Shown here: piece by piece, positions 8,288 to 15,483 of the stretch
Position numbering within the stretch: the stretch's first letter is position 1
Layout of the letters: every line of letters starts with the position of its first letter
DNA from: CAZFAT01 sp964517075
GTDB lineage: Bacteria; Acidobacteriota; Vicinamibacteria; Vicinamibacterales; SCN-69-37
Direction of reading: 5' to 3'
Assembly: GCA_964517075.1 (NCBI GenBank)
Contig: CAZFAT010000247.1
Span: 1 to 23,808 of the forward strand
DNA: 23,808 nt
Translations under genes and position numbers: made by a program
Notes under the pieces: model-generated
Seen by the model: only the letters and a program-made list of their open reading frames with translations
Database searches by the model: none
What the model was told of the DNA's origin: nothing

Positions 8288-9487
8288 TCAGAGCGACTTC
8301 AGAAACTCGACGAGATCCGCCATCTGCGGCCCTGACAGGTTCAATCCGAAGTGAGCGTCGTAGTGGGTGACGACCTCGAGCAGCGTGGCCGCGCGGCCGT
8401 CGTGGAAGTAGGGCGCGCGGTGCCAGACGCCGCGCAGGGGCGTCGTGCGAAGCTGCTTGGTGGCGCTCCGTGCCGCATAGCTCGGATCGGCGCCGATGGC
8501 AGCCGGATCGTGGAGGACCGGCACCGAGGGGTCGGGACCGCTGGCCACGTCGGTGTACGTCGGCGGCTGATGACACGTGGCGCATCCACCCTGTCCATGG
8601 AAGACGTCTTCCCCGCGTGCCGCGGCCGCGGGACTGAAGCTTCCCGCCGGTGGCGCCGGCGCGTCCAGACTCAACTGGTAGGCGAGCAGCGCCGGCAGTT
8701 TGCGGGTGATGCGATCGGGACGCTGCCGGATCGTGAGGCCGATTCGAGGATCGCTGAAGTTCCCCTCGCCGCCCATCTGCGAGATGCCCACGTACGCATT
8801 CCAGTACGAGATCGGTCCGTCTCCCGTGTAGGTCTCGAACTCCACGCCCTGCAGGCCATACGCCGGAGGGATCAGCACAGGCAGCGACGGGCTGTTGAGC
8901 GGAATGATGCTCCGCCCGTTGAAGGCGTGATGTCGCGGGTCGTACATCCCCGGTCCCCATTCGCTGAACTCCTGCTTGAGAGTCGCATCGAGCGCGGGCG
9001 AGAGGCCGAGAATGGCCCCGACGTTGAGATCGCGATTCGGCCAGCCGTCGAGCCGGCGGCCGATGCCTGTCGTGACGGAGTGGTCCACCGTCGAATGACA
9101 CAGCGCGCATGTGATGCCGAGGCGACGCACACGGCCCCGACCGTCGACGTGCCCGACCAGACCCACGACGGCGTCGAGCCGCAGGAGTTGCGCCGTCACC
9201 GCCGGGTCGTCGAGGTTCACGTCCCCACGCTCCAGCGCCGCCACGAGGGCCGGCGGCAGCGCGTCGCTGTCGACGTTCAAGCCAACCGACAGCGCCACGG
9301 CGGGGCTCACCTTCTGTACCGCCTCGTGCATGCGGAGCACGTCCGTCCAGAGCTGCTCGTCGCCGAAGGTGTCGTACCGAAAGATCTCCTGACCATCCGG
9401 TGCTTTCGCGCGAGACTGGCCCGGCACGGCTGTGAACGCCACGCTCCCGATCCAGATGACAATGGCGATGCTCACGACACGCGGCAT
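8288..9487 (-). CDS. Di-haem cytochrome c peroxidase-like periplasmic protein
   Basis: A 399-residue exported protein with an N-terminal hydrophobic signal (about 3-22) and two haem c sites, CALCH (127-131) and CATCH (302-306). The C-terminal run LRTTPLRGVWHRAPYFHDGRAATL (347-370) is the usual end of the di-haem peroxidase/MauG-like superfamily. Family members reduce H2O2 or oxidise a protein or small-molecule substrate in the periplasm. Which applies here is unknown, because the region between the haems is divergent and longer than in classical CcpA. A Shine-Dalgarno-like GAGG precedes the ATG at 9487. It is the promoter-proximal gene of the operon with the dioxygenase and reductase, so a role in quinone/hydroquinone redox handling is a reasonable inference. 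Confidence 0.85.
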   Translation of the reverse strand: MPRVVSIAIVIWIGSVAFTAVPGQSRAKAPDGQEIFRYDTFGDEQLWTDVLRMHEAVQKVSPAVALSVGLNVDSDALPPALVAALERGDVNLDDPAVTAQLLRLDAVVGLVGHVDGRGRVRRLGITCALCHSTVDHSVTTGIGRRLDGWPNRDLNVGAILGLSPALDATLKQEFSEWGPGMYDPRHHAFNGRSIIPLNSPSLPVLIPPAYGLQGVEFETYTGDGPISYWNAYVGISQMGGEGNFSDPRIGLTIRQRPDRITRKLPALLAYQLSLDAPAPPAGSFSPAAAARGEDVFHGQGGCATCHQPPTYTDVASGPDPSVPVLHDPAAIGADPSYAARSATKQLRTTPLRGVWHRAPYFHDGRAATLLEVVTHYDAHFGLNLSGPQMADLVEFLKSL

Positions 9488-9528
9488 GACGGCCTCATCG
9501 AGTCAGCGGGGGGAAATAGTCTAGAAAC

Positions 9529-9544
9529 GCAAAATCTATCTTGC
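9529..9544. promoter_or_regulatory. AT-rich inverted repeat in the divergent spacer (operator candidate)
   Basis: GCAAAATCTATCTTGC: seven-base half sites with one mismatch and a 2-base centre, set in a short AT-rich patch (about 9515-9550) in GC-rich DNA. It is 42 bases upstream of the ATG of the di-haem protein and between it and the divergent SufR-like regulator. Its position fits a regulator site or the promoter of the minus-strand operon. No clean -35/-10 pair could be assigned. Confidence 0.35.
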
Positions 9545-9643
9545 ATATCTGTTGCCATGGCCGTGCCCACGCGCCGCTCAGGCTCCTGTCCGTAGGCGAG
9601 CGTCCACGTCGAATGGCGGGCTGGCGACAGGGCGGCGCTTCGG

Positions 9644-9654
9644 GCCTAATAGGC
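9644..9654. promoter_or_regulatory. GCCTA-A-TAGGC palindrome just upstream of the regulator gene
   Basis: A perfect 5-bp inverted repeat with a 1-base centre, 7 bases before the GTG of the regulator. The internal TAATAG could serve as a weak -10, which would make the transcript nearly leaderless. A site here could give autoregulation. Short enough to be chance. Confidence 0.25.
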
Positions 9655-9661
9655 TGAGCAC

Positions 9662-10300
9662 GTGCCGATGTTCAGTAAGCAACTGCTCGATTCGACGCGC
9701 GGCCGCATCGTCACCGCCCTGCGTCCGGGCCAGCTCACGGCGGAGGATCTCGCATCGAGCCTGGGGCTCACCCGCAGCGCAATCCGCGCCCACCTGACGT
9801 CGATGGAACGAGACGGGGTGGTCCGCCGCCGCGGGCAGCGCCCCGGTGCGACGCGTCCGGCCGTGCTCTTCGAGCTCACCGCCGAGGCCGAGCAGTTGCT
9901 GTCGGGCGCCTACATTCCCTTGCTCACGCAGCTCGTTGATGTGTTCGTTGACGCCCTCCCTCCGACGCAGCAGGAAGCCCTGCTCCGGCAGACGGGCCGC
10001 CGGCTGGCGATCGAGCTGATCGGCGGCAGGCCGCCCGCCGGGACCCTCGCGGCGCGCAGCGCCGCGGCTAGTGACTTATTGAACCAGCGGCTCGGAGCTC
10101 TCACGCGGGTCGAACGCAATGGCCGATTCGTGATTCGCGGTATCGGCTGTCCCATCGGAGCGCTCAGCGGGAAGCACCGAGGTGTCTGCGTCGCGATGGA
10201 GAGTTTCGTCGCGGAAGTCGTCGGGGAGCCGGTGGAGGAGTGCTGCGATCGCACCGACCGCCCGCAGTGCTGTTTCAAGATTGGCGGCCGCGGTCGCTAG
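9662..10300 (+). CDS. SufR-like winged-helix transcriptional regulator with C-terminal cysteines
   Basis: A 212-residue DNA-binding protein. The N-terminus is a winged helix-turn-helix (about 10-60), with LTAEDLASSLGLTRSAIRAH as the recognition part. The C-terminal domain has Cys163, Cys176, Cys194-Cys195 and Cys203-Cys204. The C-x12-C spacing (163-176) is the one known in SufR, where cysteines bind an Fe-S cluster. The later cysteines are spaced differently (x17, then x7), so cluster binding is plausible but unproved. SufR relatives are repressors that sense Fe-S or redox status. Start GTG at 9662 or ATG at 9668; no Shine-Dalgarno is seen. It is divergent from the di-haem/dioxygenase/reductase operon and is the obvious candidate regulator of it. 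Confidence 0.8.
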   Translation: MPMFSKQLLDSTRGRIVTALRPGQLTAEDLASSLGLTRSAIRAHLTSMERDGVVRRRGQRPGATRPAVLFELTAEAEQLLSGAYIPLLTQLVDVFVDALPPTQQEALLRQTGRRLAIELIGGRPPAGTLAARSAAASDLLNQRLGALTRVERNGRFVIRGIGCPIGALSGKHRGVCVAMESFVAEVVGEPVEECCDRTDRPQCCFKIGGRGR

Positions 10301-10510
10301 GCGGTCAATCAGGCGCAGGGGCAGGGAGCCCGCCACGCGGCTTGTCGTGCGGTGCATTAGAGCGACTTTCACTTCGCTGTAGCGTAGTTCTGAGTTGTGA
10401 GTGATGAGTTCAGTTTTCGCGGGCCGTCCGGAGCTCAGAACTCACTACTCACAACTGAAAACTGCTCTAGATGGACACCCCACCCCTCACCATCACGCCG
10501 CGCGGCGTCG
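10301..10510. other. Gene-free spacer after the regulator
   Basis: About 210 bases with no supportable coding frame. Apart from the inverted repeat at 10386-10463 I see no promoter, tRNA or other feature. Confidence 0.6.
10386..10463. repeat. Imperfect long inverted repeat (33-bp arms)
   Basis: Left arm 10386-10418 and right arm 10431-10463 are inverted copies with 25 of 33 positions matching (17 of 19 in the central part, core AGTTGTGAGT). They are separated by 12 bases (GCGGGCCGTCCG). Base composition is AT-richer than the surroundings. It lies in the gene-free spacer after the regulator and directly abuts the cytochrome remnant. It could be a dispersed palindromic repeat, a small non-autonomous mobile element scar, or a transcribed hairpin acting as terminator for the regulator gene. 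Confidence 0.6.
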
Positions 10511-10714
10511 GTGCGCCTGACGCGTGAGGGCTGGGCCGCGGTGATCGACAGCATGATCGTACGCGGCGCGAAGCTTTCCGAGGACGAGGTGCCCGTGGTC
10601 CTCGACTATCTCGCGACGCACTTTCTCGGCGAGGCGGCGCGACCGATCAATGTCAATACGGTGCCGCTGCCCGGGCACCTTCTTCATGTCGTCGAGCGTC
10701 TTGAACGGGGCCGC
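10511..10714. pseudogene. Remnant of a cytochrome c / helix-hairpin-helix gene, apparently partly inverted
   Basis: On the plus strand, 10511-10663 reads VRLTREGWAAVIDSMIVRG and continues through VVLDYLATHFLGEAARPINVNT. This looks like the C-terminal half of a small cytochrome c followed by the INVN opening of a helix-hairpin-helix tail. No CxxCH precedes it; the inverted repeat does. On the minus strand, 10714-10670 reads AAPFKTLDDMKKVPG, which resembles the second half of such a helix-hairpin-helix module. The two pieces face each other at the small palindrome GGTGCC...GGCACC (10660-10679). I infer a broken gene whose end was inverted. It is too short and too damaged to be functional. The minus-strand piece sits in frame just past the stop of the hydrolase gene. 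Confidence 0.4.
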
Positions 10715-10717
10715 TTG

Positions 10718-12094
10718 TCACGACGGTGCGCCGAAGCCTCGGATTCGTTTCGCCAGCCAGTCCTTGATGGTTGCGAAGTACTCCGGCACGAACCGCTGCA
10801 GGGACGTCATCTCTTTGTTGGTGCCGGCCGTCGCCTCGAGCTGAAGATGATTGGCCTTCGGGAGGATGCGCAGCGTGTAGTCCGGGTGACCACCCGCTCG
10901 TAACGCGGCCTCCCAGGCCGCCTGGTTCTTGACGGCCATGATGTTGTTGTCGAGCTCTCCAAAGAGCGCCAGCGTGGGCACCCGGAGCTGGCGGAGCGTC
11001 GGCGTGGGATCGTGGAACATCAGCCGTTTCAAGAACTGCCACTGAGGATGGTCCGGTGTGCCCGGAAACGTGTCTGGCGGTGATCCCATCCGTGCCGCGA
11101 GCGTCTGCCTGGCCGCGGCGTACGTCTCCCAGCCCTGGCCCGTTCGCGCGAACTGATACTGGAGCCTCATGAGGTCCACGATCGACTCCACGGCGTGAGA
11201 CGGCGTGCCGCTCGCGGTCATCTCGTTCCGGGCGTGATCGATCGTCGTCTCGGCGGCCGGAACGCCGGCGCCGGAGATGCTGATCAGAAAGGCCATGTCC
11301 CGAGCACGGGCCGCGGCGAGCGGCAGGATCCAGCCCGCCTGGCTCCAGCCCAGCATGCCAATCTGCCCGGCGTCGATATCGCCGCGCGCCTTCAGGTACT
11401 CGAACGCCGCGAAGGCATCTCCGGCCAAATCGTCGAAGGACGCCTTGTTCCAGTCGCCCGTGGAGCCGCCGACACCGCGTTTGTCGTAACCCAGCACGGC
11501 CATGCCATGGCGGATCAGAAAACGCGCGAAGGGAAGGAGCGACTCGCGATTCTGCGGCCCGGACGCGTGCACGAGAATGACGGCCGGGTGTTTCTCGCCC
11601 GTCGCGGGCCTGATCAGTGTTCCAGCGAGCTGAACATCACCATTCGAGAACCGAACGTCTTCGCGTCGCTCGGTGGCGACGCGCCGCGCGCGACGGGCCA
11701 CGACGCCCTCGCGCTGCCAGGTCAGCGCCGCGATCCTGCCAGCGGCGTCACGTTCGAATGCGATACGCGACTGGATCGACGTCGCCACGGCGGCCCCTGG
11801 ACCCGCAAAGAAGCGGTCCGGCCCCATGGGGTACAGCACCCGGACCTCGCCGGACTCATCGAAGGCGCCGAGCTGATTCGTTGCCGTGAACTCGTTCCAC
11901 AGCTGCAGGTACACGAACGCGTCGGGGGCCCATTCATAGACGCCCGCGTACTCGCGAAGGGCCGTCTCCTCCACCGGCTGCACGGCCGGTGTCTGAGGCC
12001 ACGAGCGGGCCACGGCCACCCCGACAAGCACCACCGCGACGCCGGCCGCAACGACGCTCCACGTCCGACCTGCCGTCCACTGCTGCGGAAGCAT
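10718..12094 (-). CDS. Membrane-anchored alpha/beta hydrolase (dienelactone hydrolase/acyl-peptidase-like)
   Basis: A 458-residue protein. An N-terminal membrane helix or uncleaved signal (about 12-29) precedes a beta-rich accessory domain (about 48-146, YAGVYEWAPDAFVYLQL), then the hydrolase fold. Catalytic residues visible are Ser251 in GWSQAG, Asp382 in GELDNN and His416 in KANHLQ. YDKRGVGGSTGDWNKASFDD (203-222) is typical of the alpha/beta hydrolases often annotated as acyl-CoA thioester or BAAT-like hydrolases. It probably acts on a peptide or carboxylic ester in the periplasm; the substrate is not readable. Start ATG at 12094 has a GAGAG sequence just upstream. It is separated from its neighbours by 139 bases upstream and a degraded region downstream. 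Confidence 0.85.
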   Translation of the reverse strand: MLPQQWTAGRTWSVVAAGVAVVLVGVAVARSWPQTPAVQPVEETALREYAGVYEWAPDAFVYLQLWNEFTATNQLGAFDESGEVRVLYPMGPDRFFAGPGAAVATSIQSRIAFERDAAGRIAALTWQREGVVARRARRVATERREDVRFSNGDVQLAGTLIRPATGEKHPAVILVHASGPQNRESLLPFARFLIRHGMAVLGYDKRGVGGSTGDWNKASFDDLAGDAFAAFEYLKARGDIDAGQIGMLGWSQAGWILPLAAARARDMAFLISISGAGVPAAETTIDHARNEMTASGTPSHAVESIVDLMRLQYQFARTGQGWETYAAARQTLAARMGSPPDTFPGTPDHPQWQFLKRLMFHDPTPTLRQLRVPTLALFGELDNNIMAVKNQAAWEAALRAGGHPDYTLRILPKANHLQLEATAGTNKEMTSLQRFVPEYFATIKDWLAKRIRGFGAPS

Positions 12095-12233
12095 CTCTCA
12101 TCGCAGCATAGGAGGGATTTCGGCTGGTCGCCAGACGTTTGTGACGGGCGACGGCCCACGGTCGTAGGCAGGCGCCGCTGCGATGCAGATGCCGGAACAC
12201 CGGTCCCTGGACGGCGACAGGAGCCGCCGCCGG

Positions 12234-14444
12234 CTACACGTCAATCGCCACGATTTCGTGCAGTTCCACCGACGGCACCGTGACGGTGAGCACGCCTCCC
12301 GTCGTGGTCGTGCGCGGCGTCGCGCCGGCCGTGAGGAGCTGGACTCGGCCGGGCCGCACACCCTGAGGCAGTCGAACGCGAACGGTCAGCGGACCCACGG
12401 GCATCGTCTCGCGCAGCGGGCCCTTCATCATCATCGGATTCGTCAGGTTCACGAGGTGGACCGTCATCGACGTGCGCTGCCGCCACGCGGTGACGTCCAG
12501 CACCCCCGGGCCGCTCACCTCAACCGGCTGCGGTTCGTTCATCGTCCAGGCCACGAGATTGCAGAGCAGACGACCGTGGTCCGGCGCCATGACCTCCCAG
12601 AACGTCCGGGTGATGTCCCAGGGCACGTAGGCGACGCGGTTCGCGCCCAGGTCGCGCAGGTACAGCTCGCGAGTGTCCGTCCGCTCGACGCGAGGGAACA
12701 CGTGCTCCATCGGCAGATCGGGATACGTGGGGATGAGCGTCACTGGCGAGGGGAACGCCAGGGTCGGCGTCACCTGGATGCGGAAGACGCCGTTGATGAT
12801 GCGCGGTGTGTCGGCGAGGCCGTCGAGCACGGGATGGCGGCGGCCGGTCGCCGGATCGGGATCGAGCGCGAGATACGAGTTCTGCATCGGCCCGTCAATG
12901 CGTCCGCCGAAGGAGACTCCGAACACGTCGGCCAGGCCGAAGTTGTCGCGCCGCCGGCCCCCCTCGTCGTAGAGCGACGAGGCGAACGTCGCGAGCACGC
13001 TGCCGCCGCGGTCGACGAACGCGCGAATCGCCGCGCACTGCGCGTCGGACAGCGCCGCGGCGTCGGCCAGGACCAGCAGCTTGAAGGCGTCCAGCCGATC
13101 CGGCGTGAGGTACGCCTCGTGGACCATCTCGAACGGCACGCGCGCTTCGACCAGCGCGTGATACATCCCCATCACGTGATCGGCGGCGCGGTCGCCCTGG
13201 GTGGCGCCCGGGTGAAACGTCTCGGTCTGGTCCGACTGCAGCAGCGCCACACGGGCGAGCGGCCACTCGTTGCGCAGGTAGCGCTCGTGTGCAGCGTGCC
13301 ACTGGTACAGGCGTTCGACGACGGGCAGCCAGCGACGATCGTAGAGGGTGCCGGAGAACTTGGTGAACCAGGGGCGCATGCCGTTCGCGGTGCCCTCGGC
13401 GACCCACTGACGGATCTCCGGCTCGCTCTGGACGGAGTCCTTCCAGCGGTACGGCTCCTCGACGCCGACGCTGAAGATGCCGCCAATCGGGCGCCGGCCC
13501 ATGACGGACCGGTACTCCTTGGCCGTGCGGCCGTTCATCCACGCGGGCGTGAGGCCGCGTCGCGCCTGGTAGTCGGCGAACTGAATCTCCGCGAGCTCGC
13601 CGCCGGTCTTCAGGTCGGGCATGCCGTTAGGAATGAAGCGCGCCTCCGGGTTGACCGCGCGAATCGACGCGTCCCAGCGCTTCCAGAGCGCGGTCAGCCG
13701 CGCGACGCGCCACTCACGGAACCGGCGGCGCGCCGGATCGGTGAGGTTGTTGGTGCGCGGCAGGTCCAGGCCCGTGTCGGTCTTGAAGTTCGCCTGGCAG
13801 TGCACGCAATAGCAGTCGCCGCCCTGCGGCGCCCACCGGTTCGTGAAGATACCGTCCACGCGGTACCTCGTGACGATCTCGCGGTGCACGCTGTCCATGA
13901 AGTCGAAGTTGTAGGGTCCGAGCGCGCACGTGACCCACAGCTCGGGATTGGCCCAATGCCGGCGCGGCTGGCCGGAGGCGGCGACCGAGATCCAGTCGGG
14001 GTGCGCGGCGCGCACCTCGTCGCGCACCGCGTGCGGATCGGTGCGCGCGATGACGTGCATGTTCATGCGGCGGCATCCCGCGACCAGCGTGCCGAACGGA
14101 TCGCTGCCGCCGAGCCAGTCGCTGCGGTGATGCAGCGGTACCTCCGTCGGGTAGTACGCGACGATGCCGCCGGCGCTGAGGCAGGCGGCGTCGGCGCGGA
14201 TGCGGCGGAAATAGTCCAGCCAGAATTGCGGATCGAAGCGGCCCGGATCGTTCTCGACGAGGGTCAGCTGCGCCCAGCGCATGGGGCGGTCGAACCAGCC
14301 CGTCAGACGATCGCCGGGCATGGCGGCCGGCCCCGGCCGCTGAGGCGCGTCGGTACCCGGCGCGAGATGGGGCGTCGCGAAGACGCTCGCTCCGGCACCC
14401 GTCGTCACTTGGAGGAAGTCGCGGCGCGAAAGGGGGTCGGCCAT
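12234..14444 (-). CDS. Tat-exported GHL6-type glycoside hydrolase with beta-galactosidase-trimerisation-like domain
   Basis: A 736-residue protein when started at the ATG at 14444, which puts the twin-arginine signal SRRDFLQ at residues 6-12; an ATG five codons upstream is possible. After the signal comes a TIM-barrel-like region (about 45-350) with WAQLTLVENDPGRFDPQFW, ACLSAGGIVAYYPTEVPLHH and DGIFTNRWAPQGGDCYCVHC, matching the 'hypothetical glycosyl hydrolase 6' pattern. A Rossmann-like GATase/trimerisation domain follows (about 395-520, VLADAAALSDAQCAAIRAFVD), then beta domains to the end. Likely role: hydrolysis of an unidentified glycan in the periplasm. The cysteine pair CYCVHC is a possible metal or disulfide site. 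It is transcribed downstream of the TIM-barrel isomerase, with a hairpin between. Confidence 0.78.
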   Translation of the reverse strand: MADPLSRRDFLQVTTGAGASVFATPHLAPGTDAPQRPGPAAMPGDRLTGWFDRPMRWAQLTLVENDPGRFDPQFWLDYFRRIRADAACLSAGGIVAYYPTEVPLHHRSDWLGGSDPFGTLVAGCRRMNMHVIARTDPHAVRDEVRAAHPDWISVAASGQPRRHWANPELWVTCALGPYNFDFMDSVHREIVTRYRVDGIFTNRWAPQGGDCYCVHCQANFKTDTGLDLPRTNNLTDPARRRFREWRVARLTALWKRWDASIRAVNPEARFIPNGMPDLKTGGELAEIQFADYQARRGLTPAWMNGRTAKEYRSVMGRRPIGGIFSVGVEEPYRWKDSVQSEPEIRQWVAEGTANGMRPWFTKFSGTLYDRRWLPVVERLYQWHAAHERYLRNEWPLARVALLQSDQTETFHPGATQGDRAADHVMGMYHALVEARVPFEMVHEAYLTPDRLDAFKLLVLADAAALSDAQCAAIRAFVDRGGSVLATFASSLYDEGGRRRDNFGLADVFGVSFGGRIDGPMQNSYLALDPDPATGRRHPVLDGLADTPRIINGVFRIQVTPTLAFPSPVTLIPTYPDLPMEHVFPRVERTDTRELYLRDLGANRVAYVPWDITRTFWEVMAPDHGRLLCNLVAWTMNEPQPVEVSGPGVLDVTAWRQRTSMTVHLVNLTNPMMMKGPLRETMPVGPLTVRVRLPQGVRPGRVQLLTAGATPRTTTTGGVLTVTVPSVELHEIVAIDV

Positions 14445-14500
14445 GGCGACAGGGTACATGACCGGGGATGGGCCGAGCGTGGCAGTTTCTCTATGCTCAG

Positions 14501-14524
14501 GCCGCCAGACCTTCGTCCGGCGGC
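14501..14524 (-). terminator. Stem-loop just after the isomerase gene
   Basis: Read on the minus strand, GCCGCCGGAC and GTCTGGCGGC form a 10-bp stem (one G-U pair) with a GAAG tetraloop. It begins 4 bases after the isomerase stop codon. There is no U-tract after it, so it may be an attenuating or RNA-stabilising hairpin between the isomerase and the glycoside hydrolase rather than a full terminator. Confidence 0.4.
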
Positions 14525-14528
14525 GCGA

Positions 14529-15431
14529 TCAGGCCGGGATGAGGTCCTGCGCCTGCATCCACCGCAAATAGGTCGTCGCGCAGGCGTCAAGGTTCTGCCG
14601 CGAGCCGCCGCCGCGCAGCGGGGAACACATCTCGAAGACGGCGGTGCCCTCGAAGCCGCCGTCGCGGAGGCCGCTGAAAAAGGCCGCGTAGTCGATGAAC
14701 CCGGTGCCGAAGGGGACGGCGCGCACCCAGTCGACGGGCTGGCGCTCGTAGTTGACCAGCTCGGGGTGGTAGCGATAGCGCGGCACGCGGATGTAGTCGG
14801 CGTTAGTGGTGATGATGGTGTGGGGCGCGGCAAGCTTCGCGGCCTCGTAGAGCGATTCTCCACGCAGCGCCGGCGACCAGGCGTCGAACCCCAGTTTGCA
14901 GTTGGGACGGTCGATGTCGCTCAGCAACTCGAGTAACGCCGCGGTGTGCAGCGCGACGTCGTGGTGGTTCTGGATGGCAATCGTCACGCCATGGGCGGCG
15001 GCGCGGTCGCACATCTCGCGGATGGCGGACACCGACCGCGTCCACTGCGCCTGCAGGTCCTGACCGTCGACTTCATAGGCGCTGAAGATGCGCACGACGC
15101 GGGCGCCGAGCTGCGCGGCGATGCGGGCCAGCGACTCGACGTAGGCGATCTGAAACTCGACGAGCGGCACTTCGCAGCCGACAGACGTCGGCTGCGCAAG
15201 GTTGGTATAGGCGGCGATCACGGCGCACCGCACGTTCGCGGCGGTCAGCGCGTCCTGAACGGGCCGCAGGGCGTCAGGTGTGGCGTCAAGCGGCGAGAGA
15301 TGCGGGCGCTTGCCGGCGATCATCACCGACGGGTAGCCGAGCGCGCCGGCGTGCCCGATGAAGTCGATGAGGCTCAGGCTGGACTGGCCCCAGAGGCCGG
15401 CGTAACTGATGGAGAAGAGGGCCGGAGTCAT
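14529..15431 (-). CDS. Sugar phosphate isomerase/epimerase-like TIM barrel (xylose isomerase-like AP2 fold)
   Basis: A 300-residue protein with the xylose-isomerase-like TIM barrel. FSISYAGLWGQSSLSLIDFI, RIAAQLGARVVRIFSAYE, GVTIAIQNHHDVALHTAALL and CKLGFDAWSPALRG correspond to successive strands and the metal-site region usual in this superfamily. Members isomerise or epimerise keto-sugars or oxidise inositol derivatives; the exact reaction is not readable. No signal peptide, so cytoplasmic. Start is taken as ATG 15431 (MTPALFSISY). Extending further upstream would run into the divergent sulfatase with Arg-rich, unlikely sequence. It is divergent from the sulfatase with a 52-base spacer and precedes the Tat-exported glycoside hydrolase, consistent with sugar catabolism. 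Confidence 0.82.
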   Translation of the reverse strand: MTPALFSISYAGLWGQSSLSLIDFIGHAGALGYPSVMIAGKRPHLSPLDATPDALRPVQDALTAANVRCAVIAAYTNLAQPTSVGCEVPLVEFQIAYVESLARIAAQLGARVVRIFSAYEVDGQDLQAQWTRSVSAIREMCDRAAAHGVTIAIQNHHDVALHTAALLELLSDIDRPNCKLGFDAWSPALRGESLYEAAKLAAPHTIITTNADYIRVPRYRYHPELVNYERQPVDWVRAVPFGTGFIDYAAFFSGLRDGGFEGTAVFEMCSPLRGGGSRQNLDACATTYLRWMQAQDLIPA

Positions 15432-15462
15432 GACGTGTCGCGGCGATAGGTTACATGAGCCG

Positions 15463-15474
15463 CCACACGTGTGG
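15463..15474. promoter_or_regulatory. 12-bp perfect palindrome in the isomerase/sulfatase divergent spacer
   Basis: CCACACGTGTGG is a perfect palindrome in the 52-base gap between two divergently transcribed genes, 32 bases from the isomerase start and 10 bases from the sulfatase ATG. It is a plausible shared operator. A 12-bp perfect palindrome is expected several times by chance in 24 kb, so position is the main support. Confidence 0.3.
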
Positions 15475-15483
15475 GTCGCTACA

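Noticed and set aside
10397..10903. A 168-codon plus-strand ORF as a real gene
   Set aside because: Only the middle part looks like protein (a cytochrome tail). The front is the inverted repeat and the end is antisense to the hydrolase, so it is treated as a remnant.
12183..14936. A very long open frame on the plus strand opposite the GHL6-type gene
   Set aside because: Its product is rich in Arg, His and Ala with no family motif. It is the antisense shadow of a recognisable Tat-exported protein in high-GC DNA.
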